Assembly (NCBI GenBank): GCA_045652745.1
Contig: JAZRUW010000030.1
Span: 93,387 to 157,386 of the forward strand
Direction of reading: 5' to 3'
DNA: 64,000 nt
DNA from: RGIG2041 sp045652745
Lineage (GTDB): Bacteria > Bacillota > Clostridia > UBA1381 > UMGS1253
Positions 23,829 to 33,456 of this stretch are shown here, in pieces. Numbering within the stretch: the stretch's first letter is position 1; each line of letters starts with the position of its first letter. Under the pieces are notes generated by a model that was given only the letters and a program-made list of their open reading frames with translations, searched no databases and had not been told where the DNA came from. The position numbers were made by a program, and so were the translations under genes.

Positions 23829-26207
23829 TTATTTGAATTCTACAATTGTTACACCATTTTCACCCTCGCCGTACAGACCAAGTCGATAGCTTTTAACAAG
23901 CTTGTGCTTTTTGAGCATTTCAGCAATACCATTTCGAAGCACGCCCGTGCCCTTGCCGTGAATGATGCTTACCTGCCCAAGTCCTGCGCTGTAAGCATCC
24001 GCAAGATACTTATCTACCTCGTACATTGCCTCTTCGAGCATCTGCCCGCGCACATCAATTTCGCTCTTGACATCCGCTCTGCGCGAAACATAGGTACCCG
24101 CCTGCGGTGCGCGCTTGCGGTTTTTCGGTTCCTCCGGTGCTTGCGCCATACGCAAATCCGATAATTTGACATTCATTTTGAGCGTACCGCACTGCACAAA
24201 CACATTGCCTGCGCTGTCCGGTGCTTTCAATACCTCCGCCGTCTGTCCAATCGTGACAATCTCTACAAAATCTCCAACCGCAACGGTTTTGGGTGCTTCG
24301 GCGTGCTTTTTCACTTTCAGCACATCACTAAACGATGCATCAATCGCATCCTCCTTGCCTTTCAATCGGCGGCGGCTTTCCTCAATCGTTCTGTCTGCAT
24401 CGGCGCTTCGGATATTCTTTTTGAGTTTGTTTAATTCCTTAATAACCTGCGCACTTTCCTCTTTTGCATCTAAAATAATGCGCCTTGCCTCCTGACGCGC
24501 CTCATCCAAAATCTTTTTTCGACGGCCGTCGAGTTCACTTTTCTGCATTTCCATGGTCTTGCGTAGCTTATCCATCTCTGCGCGGATGGTTACAGCACGT
24601 TTCGCCTCTTCATCCGCCAAGCGACGGCTTTCCTGCAAATCGCCGATGACATCTTCAAAGCGCACATCTTCATCACTCATAATAGCCTTTGCGCGCTCGA
24701 TAATCGCTTTATTTAAGCCCAAACGCTCCGAAATCGCAAACGCATTGGATTTACCCGGTACACCGATCAAAAGTTTATAGGTCGGCTGCAAAGTCTGCAC
24801 ATTAAACTCGCACGAAGCATTGCAAACCCCCGGAGTAGAAAGTGCAAACAGTTTTAATTCGCTGTAATGCGTCGTTGCCGCCACTCTTGCTCCTTTTTTT
24901 CTCAGGTGTTCCAAAATAGATACCGCAAGTGCCGCGCCCTCCACCGGGTCGGTACCCGCGCCGAGCTCGTCAAAAAGCACAAGCGAATTGTAGCCGGCAT
25001 GCTCTAAAATACCGGTAATGTTTTTCATGTGCGAAGAAAAGGTAGAAAGGTTTTGTTCAATACTCTGTTCGTCACCGATATCCGCCCAGACAGACGTAAA
25101 CACGGCAAGTTCTGTGTTGTCATTGGCCGGTACATGCAAGCCGCACGCCGCCATAATGGAAAACAAACCGAGCGTTTTAAGCGTAACCGTCTTACCACCC
25201 GTATTCGGACCGGTAATCACAAGCGTATCAAAATCCTTGCCCAGATAAATATCGTTAGCAACCACGTTTCTGGCGTTGAGCAAAGGATGGCGGCCGCGCT
25301 TGATATAAATTTCGCCGCGGCCGTTTAATCTCGGCTCGACACAACCGAATTTCACCGAGAGCTTGCCTTTGCAGAAAATAAAATCAATTTCGCAAAGCGT
25401 ATTGTAATTTGCCACAACCGCATCGCCATATTCACTAACCTCCGCGGAAAGCTCGGCCAGTATACGCTCAATTTCCGCCTGCTCCTGTGCGGCAAGGTCA
25501 CGGATTTCGTTGTTGGCATTGACCACGCTCATCGGTTCGATAAACAGTGTAGCGCCCGTCGAAGACGTATCGTGCACCACACCGGAAATTTCGCTTCTGT
25601 GCTCCGCTTTCACCGGAATGACATAGCGACCGCCGCGCATGGTTACAAGCGCTTCCTGCAAATATTTCTGATATTTGTTTGAACGAACAATCCCGTCAAT
25701 CAGCTCTTTGATTTTGTCTTGCAAATTGCGCATCTTGCGACGAATGGTTGCCAGTGCCGGACTCGCACCGTCCGCCACCTCATCTTCGGACAAAATACAA
25801 AGTCCGATTTTTTCCTCCAACGGTTTTACCGTTGTCAGTGCAGACGAAAGTCCCGTTAGAATCGGATAATCTTGCGCATCCGCCTGCGACAAATACTGCT
25901 TGGTCAGTCTTGCAATCTGCAAAAGACTTGCAACCTGCAACAAGTCACGCGCAGATAATATACCGCCAATCATCGCGCGGCGCACCGCGCCCGTCACCTG
26001 CGGTGCGGACATGTTTTTCGGATAACCGAAACGCAATAAAAGCGCTGTTGCCTCAGTCGTTTCTTTCTGCCAAGCTACGGCAGTTTCCAAATCCGTCGTC
26101 GGTGCAAGCGCTAAAATGCGGTCGACAACGGCGGAGTTTGTCGTAAACTCCGCCATCATCTTTATAATTTTGTCGTATTCTAAAATTCGTAATGCCTTGT
26201 TGTTCAT
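23829..26207 (-). CDS. mutS2: MutS2 family ATPase/endonuclease
   Basis: 792 residues, full length. An N-terminal helical lever region leads to the ATPase with Walker A GPNTGGKT near 333-340, ELGAGTDPVEGAALA near 415, and THYSELK. A long coiled coil (about 515-630) links to a KOW-like patch and the C-terminal Smr domain (about 715-792) with DVRGQMLEEAM and IIHGKGTGVLR. MutS2 acts on branched DNA and, in bacilli, on collided ribosomes. GGGAG lies about 13 bases upstream of the ATG. Confidence 0.95.
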   Translation of the reverse strand: MNNKALRILEYDKIIKMMAEFTTNSAVVDRILALAPTTDLETAVAWQKETTEATALLLRFGYPKNMSAPQVTGAVRRAMIGGILSARDLLQVASLLQIARLTKQYLSQADAQDYPILTGLSSALTTVKPLEEKIGLCILSEDEVADGASPALATIRRKMRNLQDKIKELIDGIVRSNKYQKYLQEALVTMRGGRYVIPVKAEHRSEISGVVHDTSSTGATLFIEPMSVVNANNEIRDLAAQEQAEIERILAELSAEVSEYGDAVVANYNTLCEIDFIFCKGKLSVKFGCVEPRLNGRGEIYIKRGRHPLLNARNVVANDIYLGKDFDTLVITGPNTGGKTVTLKTLGLFSIMAACGLHVPANDNTELAVFTSVWADIGDEQSIEQNLSTFSSHMKNITGILEHAGYNSLVLFDELGAGTDPVEGAALAVSILEHLRKKGARVAATTHYSELKLFALSTPGVCNASCEFNVQTLQPTYKLLIGVPGKSNAFAISERLGLNKAIIERAKAIMSDEDVRFEDVIGDLQESRRLADEEAKRAVTIRAEMDKLRKTMEMQKSELDGRRKKILDEARQEARRIILDAKEESAQVIKELNKLKKNIRSADADRTIEESRRRLKGKEDAIDASFSDVLKVKKHAEAPKTVAVGDFVEIVTIGQTAEVLKAPDSAGNVFVQCGTLKMNVKLSDLRMAQAPEEPKNRKRAPQAGTYVSRRADVKSEIDVRGQMLEEAMYEVDKYLADAYSAGLGQVSIIHGKGTGVLRNGIAEMLKKHKLVKSYRLGLYGEGENGVTIVEFK

Positions 26208-26270
26208 CCGTTTTTATTTTCTCCCATCAAACAATTGTATCACTTTCAATCCATAAACCTGTTTTTCTTA

Positions 26271-26299
26271 ATTATACACCAAAGCGCGGAAAACTGCAA
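26271..26299 (-). promoter_or_regulatory. Promoter of mutS2
   Basis: On the minus strand TTGCAG (26299-26294), 17 bp, TATAAT (26276-26271). Confidence 0.75.
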
Positions 26300-26358
26300 T
26301 ATGATTTCCGTGTTCTCGCTGTATATTATTCTATTTCACGCTTTTTTCAGTTCTTCCA

Positions 26359-26387
26359 TTGACATTTTCGCTAAAATTTCGTAAAAT
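26359..26387 (+). promoter_or_regulatory. Promoter of the aconitase-isocitrate dehydrogenase pair
   Basis: TTGACA (26359-26364), 17 bp, TAAAAT (26382-26387). It is divergent from the mutS2 promoter; about 60 bp between them show no obvious operator. Confidence 0.8.
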
Positions 26388-26424
26388 ATATAGGTATATA
26401 CACAAATCCAAGGAGGACATCACT

Positions 26425-28362
26425 ATGGGACTCAATATTACACAAAAGATTATTAAAAACCATCTTGTCGGCGGTGAAATGACACCCGGCGAAGAAATCG
26501 CACTGCGCATTGACCAGACCCTCACACAGGACGCGACCGGCACGATGGCTTATCTCGAATTTGAGGCAATGGGTGTACCGCGCGTACGCACGGAGCGCTC
26601 CGTTGCATATATCGACCACAATACCCTGCAATCCGGTTTTGAAAACGCGGATGACCATCGCTTCATCGGCTCGATTGCCAAAAAGCACGGCATCTACTTT
26701 TCGCGCCCGGGCAACGGCATCTGCCATCAGGTGCATTTGGAGCGTTTCGGCGCGCCGGGCAAAACCTTAATCGGTTCGGACAGCCATACGCCGACCGGCG
26801 GCGGTATCGGTATGCTTGCCATCGGTGCGGGCGGTTTGGACGTTGCCGTAGCTATGGGTGGCGGCGCGTACTACATCACCTGCCCGAAGGTTTGCAAGGT
26901 AGAACTCACCGGCAAATTAAAGCCGTGGGTTGCGGCAAAAGATGTCATCTTGAAGCTTTTGTCCATTCTCTCCGTCAAGGGCGGCGTGGGCAAAGTGATT
27001 GAATACTGCGGTGAAGGCGTAAAAACCCTCTCCGTTCCGGAAAGAGCCACCATCACCAACATGGGTGCAGAACTCGGCGCAACCACTTCCGTATTCCCGT
27101 CCGATGAAATTACACGTGCTTTTTTAAAAGCCCAGAAGCGCGAGGAGGTTTGGGTAGAATTAAGCGCGGATGCAGATGCAACCTATGAAGAAGAAATTAC
27201 CATCAACTTGTCCGAACTCGAGCCGCTGGCTGCTTGCCCGCACTCGCCGGACAACATTAAATCCATCAAAGAACTCGGCGAAATGAAAATTGATCAGGTC
27301 TGCATCGGTTCGTGCACCAACTCCTCTTTGCAGGACATGTTAAAGGTTGCCCACATTTTAAAGGGCAAAACCGTGCATCCGGATGTATCTTTGTCCATCG
27401 CTCCGGGCTCAAAGCAAGTACTTAATATGCTCGCAGACAACGGCGCACTCTCCATCTTGATTGATGCGGGCGCGCGTATTTTAGAAAGCGCATGCGGCCC
27501 GTGCATCGGTATGGGACAGTCGCCGAATTCCAAGGGCATTTCGCTGCGTACCTTTAACCGTAACTTTGAAGGCCGTTCCGGCACCAAAGACGGTCAGATT
27601 TATCTTGTATCTCCGGAAGTTGCGGCGGCAAGCGCAGTAGCCGGTGTGCTCACCGACCCGAGAGCGCTCGGCGATATGCCGGAGTTTGTATTGCCGGAAG
27701 AATTTTTAATTAACGACAATATGATTGTGCCGCCGGTTGCGGCAGAAGATATGGACAGCGTGGAAATTCTGCGCGGCCCGAACATCAAGCCGTTCCCGAT
27801 AACCAAGCCGCTCGCAGACAATATTGACTGTGCGTGTTCGTTAAAGGTAGGCGACAACATCACCACCGACCACATTATGCCGGCAGGCGCAAAGATTCTG
27901 CCTCTTCGCTCGAATATTCCGGCGATTTCCAAGCACTGCTTTACCGTATGTGACGAAGCCTTTCCGGCTCGTGCAGAAGAGATGGGTGCAAGCATCATCG
28001 TCGGCGGCGCAAACTACGGACAGGGCTCTTCGCGTGAACACGCGGCGCTCGCACCCTTACACCTCGGCGTAAAGGCCGTTTTGGTAAAATCCTTTGCCCG
28101 CATTCACCGCGCAAACTTAATTAACGCAGGTATTTTGCCGCTCACTTTTGAAAACGAGGCAGATTACGATAAAATCAACTTGGGCGACAAACTCGCTATT
28201 GCAGACGTACGCAAAAAGATTGAAGCCGGCGAAGATTTAATTTTGGAAAACAAAACCACCGGCGACAAGATTGTATGTAAATGCGAACTGACTGAGCGCA
28301 CAAAGGCCATCGTACTGGCCGGCGGTCTGTTAAGCTACACCAAGGAAAGTCTGGAGGGTTAA
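26425..28362 (+). CDS. Aconitate hydratase
   Basis: 645 residues from the ATG at 26425, placed by AAGGAGGA. This is the compact aconitase form of anaerobes. The large domain has GSDSHTPTGGGIGMLAIGAG and cluster cysteines in GSCTNSS (near 297) and CGPCIGMG (near 357 and 360). The swivel domain follows with DNITTDHIMPAG and YGQGSSREHAAL (near 533). It isomerises citrate to isocitrate through a [4Fe-4S] cluster. isocitrate dehydrogenase starts 3 bp after its stop; citrate synthase is not in the window. Together they would supply 2-oxoglutarate for glutamate. Confidence 0.93.
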   Translation: MGLNITQKIIKNHLVGGEMTPGEEIALRIDQTLTQDATGTMAYLEFEAMGVPRVRTERSVAYIDHNTLQSGFENADDHRFIGSIAKKHGIYFSRPGNGICHQVHLERFGAPGKTLIGSDSHTPTGGGIGMLAIGAGGLDVAVAMGGGAYYITCPKVCKVELTGKLKPWVAAKDVILKLLSILSVKGGVGKVIEYCGEGVKTLSVPERATITNMGAELGATTSVFPSDEITRAFLKAQKREEVWVELSADADATYEEEITINLSELEPLAACPHSPDNIKSIKELGEMKIDQVCIGSCTNSSLQDMLKVAHILKGKTVHPDVSLSIAPGSKQVLNMLADNGALSILIDAGARILESACGPCIGMGQSPNSKGISLRTFNRNFEGRSGTKDGQIYLVSPEVAAASAVAGVLTDPRALGDMPEFVLPEEFLINDNMIVPPVAAEDMDSVEILRGPNIKPFPITKPLADNIDCACSLKVGDNITTDHIMPAGAKILPLRSNIPAISKHCFTVCDEAFPARAEEMGASIIVGGANYGQGSSREHAALAPLHLGVKAVLVKSFARIHRANLINAGILPLTFENEADYDKINLGDKLAIADVRKKIEAGEDLILENKTTGDKIVCKCELTERTKAIVLAGGLLSYTKESLEG

Positions 28363-28365
28363 ACC

Positions 28366-29574
28366 ATGGCAAAAATTCAAATGAAAACGCCGCTCGTCGA
28401 AATGGACGGCGACGAAATGACCAGAATCATCTGGAAAATGATTAAAGATATTCTTTTAATCCCATATGTGGATTTAAAGACGGAGTACTATGATTTGGGT
28501 CTCGAATACAGAAACGAAACGGATGACCAAGTGACCATAGATTCCGCAGAAGCCACAAAGAAGTACGGTGTTGCCGTAAAATGTGCAACCATTACACCGA
28601 ATGCGGCGCGCATGACCGAGTACAACTTAAAGCAGATGTACAAATCCCCGAACGGCACTATCCGCGCGATTTTGGACGGCACAGTCTTCCGTGCGCCGAT
28701 TATTGTAAAAGGTATTACCCCCTACATTCCAACATGGACAAAGCCGATTACCATCGCGCGTCACGCCTACGGCGATGTGTATAAAAATACCGAAATGCAG
28801 GTAGAATGCGGCAGCAAGGTAGAACTCGTCTGCACCAAGGACGGCAAGGAAACCCGCCAGACCGTATTTGAATTTACCAATACCGATGGTATCGTGCAAG
28901 GTCTGCACAACAAAGACAACTCCATCGCAAGTTTTGCGCGCTGCTGTTTTAACTACGCACTCGACACCAAACAGGATTTGTGGTTTGCAACCAAGGATAC
29001 CATCTCCAAGCAATACGACCACCGCTTTAAAGACATTTTTGCCGAAATCTATGAAAATGAATACAAGGCAAAATTTGAAGCGGCCGGAATCGAATATTTC
29101 TACACCCTCATCGACGATGCGGTTGCACGTGTGATTCGCTCCGAGGGCGGTTACATCTGGGCGTGCAAAAACTACGACGGCGACGTAATGAGCGACATGG
29201 TTGCAACGGCTTACGGCTCTCTTGCGATGATGACAAGCGTACTCGTTTCCCCTGACGGCATCTATGAATACGAAGCCGCACACGGCACGGTACAGCGCCA
29301 CTACTACAAGCACTTAAAGGGCGAAGCAACCTCCACCAACAGCGTAGCAACGCTCTTTGCGTGGACGGGCGCGCTCAAAAAGCGCGGCGAACTCGACGAC
29401 ACACAGGAATTGATTGCATTTGCAGAAAAACTCGAAAAAGCAACGATTCAGACCATAGAGGAAGGCGTTATGACCGGCGATTTGTATTTGCTTTCTACCT
29501 TAGAAAACAAAAAGAAGGTCGGCACGGAGGAATTCCTCGTAGAGGTAAACGAAAGATTAAAAAAATTGCTGTAA
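28366..29574 (+). CDS. icd: NADP-dependent isocitrate dehydrogenase
   Basis: 402 residues, of the class that resembles eukaryotic NADP enzymes rather than E. coli Icd: VEMDGDEMTRIIWKMIK at the N-terminus, KSPNGTIRAILDGTVFR near 92, and YEAAHGTVQRHYYKH near 305. It decarboxylates isocitrate to 2-oxoglutarate. It follows aconitase in the same operon (3-bp gap) and ends at a strong terminator. Confidence 0.95.
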   Translation: MAKIQMKTPLVEMDGDEMTRIIWKMIKDILLIPYVDLKTEYYDLGLEYRNETDDQVTIDSAEATKKYGVAVKCATITPNAARMTEYNLKQMYKSPNGTIRAILDGTVFRAPIIVKGITPYIPTWTKPITIARHAYGDVYKNTEMQVECGSKVELVCTKDGKETRQTVFEFTNTDGIVQGLHNKDNSIASFARCCFNYALDTKQDLWFATKDTISKQYDHRFKDIFAEIYENEYKAKFEAAGIEYFYTLIDDAVARVIRSEGGYIWACKNYDGDVMSDMVATAYGSLAMMTSVLVSPDGIYEYEAAHGTVQRHYYKHLKGEATSTNSVATLFAWTGALKKRGELDDTQELIAFAEKLEKATIQTIEEGVMTGDLYLLSTLENKKKVGTEEFLVEVNERLKKLL

Positions 29575-29580
29575 ACAAAT

Positions 29581-29614
29581 AAATATCCCCCCGTATAACG
29601 GGGGGGTATTTTAT
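29581..29614 (+). terminator. Rho-independent terminator
   Basis: A run of six C pairs with seven G (ATATCCCCCCGT / ACGGGGGGGTAT), followed by TTTTATTTT. Confidence 0.88.
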
Positions 29615-29618
29615 TTTC

Positions 29619-29756
29619 GGGCAAAGCCCTGATACTACTGGCTACGCACAAGTGCGCTTTTGGTTTGGCCTGCCGCCGTTCAATTGTTACTTGCTGCCCA
29701 TAAATGGGTTGTATTTTTGCAGGCTTCCCCTTGGGGGGAAGGCTTTCAAACAATTG
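29619..29756. repeat. Cluster of small hairpins within nested inverted repeats
   Basis: In order: GGGC-AAA-GCCC (29619), CGCAC-AA-GTGCG (29645), then CAATTGTT (29681) and AACAATTG (29749) as an outer pair that encloses CCCAT-AA-ATGGG (29697) and CTTCCCC-TTGG-GGGGAAG (29724). No reading frame is supported. It looks like a decayed repeat element. The rest of the gap (29757-29872) holds only one more hairpin, AACCACGCG/CGCGTGGTT at 29839-29862. Confidence 0.6.
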
Positions 29757-29872
29757 GTTGGTGCTATACTACAATGTTGAAAAAATCACTTCTTCATAAA
29801 GCCTACTTCGCTTTCTGTTTATCGGTTAACCTCTATTGAACCACGCGACTATCGCGTGGTTTTCTTTATACA

Positions 29873-29913
29873 AAAAAAGAAACGAGGTATCCTCGGATAC
29901 CTCATTTCTTTTT
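29873..29913 (-). terminator. Terminator of the luxS-mtnN operon
   Basis: A 19-bp near-perfect stem (GAGGTATCC/GGATACCTC core) flanked by A and T runs, 7 bp after the mtnN stop. Confidence 0.88.
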
Positions 29914-29920
29914 GAAACGG

Positions 29921-30607
29921 TTATACCCCCTGAACAAAAGCTTCTACCATGCGAACGGAATTATCCGCCGCGATTTTTACAAATTCAGCGTAATCCATAT
30001 GAGAGCTGTTATCCGCCTTATCGGAAATGGAGCGGATGACCGCAAATTTTACGTCATTTAACAGACAAACATGCGCGATACTGCCCGATTCCATTTCACA
30101 GGCAATACAATCAAAGGTATCCTTCAAAAATGCCTTGCGCTCTGCGCTGTTGACAAACTGGTCACCGGTAGAAATCTTTCCGATCTGATATGAAATGCCG
30201 AGTTTCGCCGCCGCTTTCTCGAGTTTTTGCACGGTCTGTGCATCACACGGCAGTTCTACCATGTTGAGTCCCGAAATCAAACCCGGCGGGTCGCCCACCG
30301 GCGTTGTATCCATATCGGTCTGGATACTGCATACGCCAAGCGCAATATCGCCGATGTTTAATGCATTGGACAAAGAGCCCGCCACACCCGTGTTGATAAT
30401 CAACTCCGGCTGATACATAAAAATCATACACTGCGCACAAACCGCCGCATTGACCTTGCCTACACCGCAAGTCGCCACGACAATTTCTTTGCCTGCAAGT
30501 TTACCCGATGTATAACAAATCCCTGCACAGGTCTTTGTCGTTGTATTTGTCATTTTTGCGATGATCCCCTCGGTTTCCACCGTCATCGCACCAATAAATC
30601 CTATCAT
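29921..30607 (-). CDS. mtnN: 5'-methylthioadenosine/S-adenosylhomocysteine nucleosidase
   Basis: 228 residues, standard length. It begins IGFIGAM, has NTGVAGSLS in the middle, then CEMESGSIAHVC (purine and ribose contacts) and IRSISDKAD with the catalytic Asp. It hydrolyses SAH to S-ribosylhomocysteine and adenine. luxS lies 9 bp upstream on the same strand and uses that product, so the pair regenerates homocysteine. Confidence 0.95.
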   Translation of the reverse strand: MIGFIGAMTVETEGIIAKMTNTTTKTCAGICYTSGKLAGKEIVVATCGVGKVNAAVCAQCMIFMYQPELIINTGVAGSLSNALNIGDIALGVCSIQTDMDTTPVGDPPGLISGLNMVELPCDAQTVQKLEKAAAKLGISYQIGKISTGDQFVNSAERKAFLKDTFDCIACEMESGSIAHVCLLNDVKFAVIRSISDKADNSSHMDYAEFVKIAADNSVRMVEAFVQGV

Positions 30608-30616
30608 GGTTTCACC

Positions 30617-31075
30617 TCAATAATTCAAATTATCTGCATCTACCTTTTCTAAAACCTTGGCATAACGGCGACACTCCTCCTGCGCCATAGCCAGATTTAA
30701 CGTGCGGAAATTGCCGCATTCCTTTGCACTGTTACCAAACACGCCGCCTTTGTGCTCTATCGTTTTGTTTACGCAATCACGAAGCACATTTAAAACCTGA
30801 TGATGGTCCGCATTGCGCACCAAAAGATAAAACCCTGTCTGACACCCCATCGCGCCAAAATAAATCACATCATCTTTAATTTCGGAATTTCTAAAATATG
30901 TTGCCAGCATATGCTCGCAGGTATGCATCGTCGAATTGTCCATCACATCCGGCTGATTCGGCACGCGCGTGCGAAGATCGTAAGTAGTAATGTCGCCATC
31001 CACACGGGAAATATAAAGGCCGGGCACCAGCACATTGTGGTCCACTTCAAAACTTGCAATTCTGTTTACTTCCAT
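30617..31075 (-). CDS. luxS: S-ribosylhomocysteine lyase LuxS
   Basis: 152 residues from the ATG at 31075, which has AGAAGG 9 bases upstream; ATGs further out lack a site. HTCEH at 51-55 provides two metal-binding His residues, and a Cys lies in NSAKECGNFR near 120; MGCQTGFYLL is also typical. It splits S-ribosylhomocysteine into homocysteine and DPD, the AI-2 precursor. It is first in an operon with mtnN. A nearby AI-2E family gene at 49551 is unrelated despite the name. Confidence 0.95.
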   Translation of the reverse strand: MEVNRIASFEVDHNVLVPGLYISRVDGDITTYDLRTRVPNQPDVMDNSTMHTCEHMLATYFRNSEIKDDVIYFGAMGCQTGFYLLVRNADHHQVLNVLRDCVNKTIEHKGGVFGNSAKECGNFRTLNLAMAQEECRRYAKVLEKVDADNLNY

Positions 31076-31107
31076 CTTCCTCATCCTTCTTCTCATTTGA
31101 TATTTGT

Positions 31108-31136
31108 ATTTTACCATAAACCTATAAGGGTGTAAA
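31108..31136 (-). promoter_or_regulatory. Promoter of luxS-mtnN
   Basis: On the minus strand TTTACA (31136-31131), 17 bp, TAAAAT (31113-31108). Confidence 0.75.
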
Positions 31137-31147
31137 GCAAAAAAACA

Positions 31148-31176
31148 TTGTAATTTCCGAATTTATGTAGTATAAT
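31148..31176 (+). promoter_or_regulatory. Promoter of glmM
   Basis: TTGTAA (31148-31153), 17 bp, TATAAT (31171-31176). The 5' UTR contains a small hairpin CTGCGT/ACGCAG (31202-31220). Confidence 0.75.
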
Positions 31177-31250
31177 ACACCTTAGATGTTTTCTATACAC
31201 CTCTGCGTGTAGGGACGCAGCATTAAATTTCATATGGGTGGTGTTTATTT

Positions 31251-32600
31251 ATGCAAAGAATGTTTGGAACAGATGGTGTTCGCGGCATTGCGAACAAAGA
31301 ATTATCAGCGGATTTAGCCTTTGCTCTCGGTAGGGCGGGCGCATTGGTACTCACAAAGACTTTGGCACAAAAGCCGACTCTGTTGGTCGGTCGGGATACG
31401 CGCATTTCCGGAACGATGCTGGAAAGTGCACTTTGTGCAGGTATTTGCTCTACAGGCGCAAGCGTAGTTTCTCTCGGGGTAATTCCCACACCGGCAGTTG
31501 CGTATCTTGTACGCCACTACAACGCGGATGCGGGCGTAATGATTTCCGCATCGCATAACCCGTTTGAGTACAACGGGATTAAGTTTTTCGATGCAAACGG
31601 TTATAAATTAAGCGATGCATTGGAAGATGACATCGAAGCAATGATTCGAAACGAAAGTTATCCGGAACTGCCGACACACGATGCAGTCGGCAGATTGTCA
31701 CAAAAAACAGATGCGGTGCAGGATTATATTGCATTTGCAAAAAGCAGTATTGATTGTCGACTCGACGGCATGCGCATTGCGCTCGACTGCGCAAACGGCG
31801 CAAACTATCTCGCTGCCCCCGAAGCGCTTTCCCAGCTCGGTGCACAAACGGATACTCTTTATAATACACCCGACGGCATCAATATCAATAACGGATGCGG
31901 CTCGACGCACATTGATGCACTCGGGGACTACGTAAAAGCAAAAGGCTGCTACGATATCGGTATCGCCTTTGACGGTGATGCAGACCGCATGCTCGCGGTA
32001 GACGAAACCGGCTCGCCGCTGACCGGTGATGAGATTATGCTCATCATCGCCGCGCATTTAAAATCAATCGGTCAACTCAAAAAAGACATGGTAGTAGCAA
32101 CCGTTATGAGCAATTTAGGCTTCTTCTTAGCCGCAAAGGAAAACGGCATCCAAACAGCACAGACTGCTGTCGGCGACCGTTATGTGCTCGAGGAAATGCG
32201 CAAATGCGATTATACCCTCGGCGGCGAAGAATCCGGCCACATCATTTATCTTGCAAAAAATACAACAGGCGACGGTCTGATTTCGGCACTTCTGTTATTG
32301 TCCGTGATGCAACAAACGAAAAAGAAACTCTCCGAGCTTCGCAAAATCATGACGGTTTTGCCGCAGGTATTGGTCAATGCTCGTGTAAAAAACGAAAATA
32401 AACCGCTGCTTGCTACCAACGAAACCGTGCAAAACGAAATCCGCAAGTTGGAAGCGGAATTAAACGGTGAAGGCCGTGTGCTCATTCGTCCCTCCGGTAC
32501 AGAACCGGTGGTGCGCGTCATGCTTGAAGGCAACGACCGCGCATTTTTGCAGACCCGCGCACAAGCATTAGCGGATTTAATCAGCAATTTATTAGGATAA
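31251..32600 (+). CDS. glmM: Phosphoglucosamine mutase
   Basis: 449 residues. FGTDGVRG at the N-terminus, the phosphoserine loop ISASHNPFEYNGIK (Ser near 100), the metal loop FDGDADR near 241, the sugar loop GGEESGH and the phosphate-binding RPSGTEPVVRV near the end are all present. It interconverts glucosamine 6- and 1-phosphate for peptidoglycan precursor synthesis. The PocR/AraC gene follows after 20 bp. Confidence 0.96.
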   Translation: MQRMFGTDGVRGIANKELSADLAFALGRAGALVLTKTLAQKPTLLVGRDTRISGTMLESALCAGICSTGASVVSLGVIPTPAVAYLVRHYNADAGVMISASHNPFEYNGIKFFDANGYKLSDALEDDIEAMIRNESYPELPTHDAVGRLSQKTDAVQDYIAFAKSSIDCRLDGMRIALDCANGANYLAAPEALSQLGAQTDTLYNTPDGININNGCGSTHIDALGDYVKAKGCYDIGIAFDGDADRMLAVDETGSPLTGDEIMLIIAAHLKSIGQLKKDMVVATVMSNLGFFLAAKENGIQTAQTAVGDRYVLEEMRKCDYTLGGEESGHIIYLAKNTTGDGLISALLLLSVMQQTKKKLSELRKIMTVLPQVLVNARVKNENKPLLATNETVQNEIRKLEAELNGEGRVLIRPSGTEPVVRVMLEGNDRAFLQTRAQALADLISNLLG

Positions 32601-32620
32601 AACACAAGGTAGGTTTTGCT

Positions 32621-33454
32621 ATGCCAAAGGAAGAAATCATTCGCTATATGCAAATGCTGGAAAAGAATTTCGGACTCCACATTTCCGTGCACAGCGGCAA
32701 AATAGACACAAGTGATTTTTTAAATTACGGCATTCACGCCAATCCATACTGCATGCTGATAAAGCAAAACAGCAAGCTCTGGCAAAAATGCCGCTGTCAG
32801 CAAAGCAAGATTTCCTCCGACTTATCCGCGCCGAAGTGCGGCACCTGCTTTGCAGGCGTGTTTGAATATATTCTTCCGGTTCCGATGCAAAACGGCGAAA
32901 ACAGCCGTACATTTATCTGTATCAGCGGTTACCGTGACGATGCGCGTTTTGAAAAACAAAAGCATCTTTTATGCAAACACTACGGACTCGATGAACACAA
33001 ACTTTCTGCGGCATTCCGTACGCATCTGCATGCCGCGCCCGATGCACCGCCGGACGAGAGTCTGCTCTCTCCGCTGCTTTGGATGCTGTCAGACTATATT
33101 GCGGCGGCCAAGTCGTCGCGCAGCAGTTGCAGTGATTACGTGTATGCACACGCCATTGCTTATATTCATCAGCATTATACGCAAAAGATTCGCTTAGAGG
33201 ATATCTGCGATTTCTGTCATTGCTCTGCCTCGTATATCAGCCACATGTTTAAAAAGCGAAGCGGCAATTCGATATCTGCATATATTATGGCACTTCGGCT
33301 GAAAAGGGCAAAAAAACTGTTAGAAAACGGCAACATTACCGTTCGTGCGGCAGCGGAGGCCGTCGGCTTTACAGAGCCGTACTACTTTTCCAATTCGTTT
33401 AAAAAATATTTTCATATATCACCCAGCAGCATAGCAAACCGAAAGGAAGGATAA
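32621..33454 (+). CDS. AraC-family regulator with PocR-like sensor domain
   Basis: 277 residues. Residues about 10-125 hold a PocR-type domain with a cysteine set (PYCMLIK, CRCQQSK, CGTCFAGVFEYILPV, SGYRDD), a fold that binds small ligands in PocR. Residues about 175-275 are two AraC helix-turn-helix motifs (LEDICDFCHCSASYISHMFKKRSG and VRAAAEAVGFTEPYYFSNSFKKY). It is probably a transcriptional activator. It ends 2 bp before the sulfhydrylase gene and may control it, which is inference. Confidence 0.85.
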   Translation: MPKEEIIRYMQMLEKNFGLHISVHSGKIDTSDFLNYGIHANPYCMLIKQNSKLWQKCRCQQSKISSDLSAPKCGTCFAGVFEYILPVPMQNGENSRTFICISGYRDDARFEKQKHLLCKHYGLDEHKLSAAFRTHLHAAPDAPPDESLLSPLLWMLSDYIAAAKSSRSSCSDYVYAHAIAYIHQHYTQKIRLEDICDFCHCSASYISHMFKKRSGNSISAYIMALRLKRAKKLLENGNITVRAAAEAVGFTEPYYFSNSFKKYFHISPSSIANRKEG

Positions 33455-33456
33455 AA

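Noticed and set aside
31180..31250. glmS-type ribozyme in the glmM leader
   Set aside because: The 70-nt leader holds only a 6-bp hairpin, has no ribozyme core, and the gene is glmM, not glmS.
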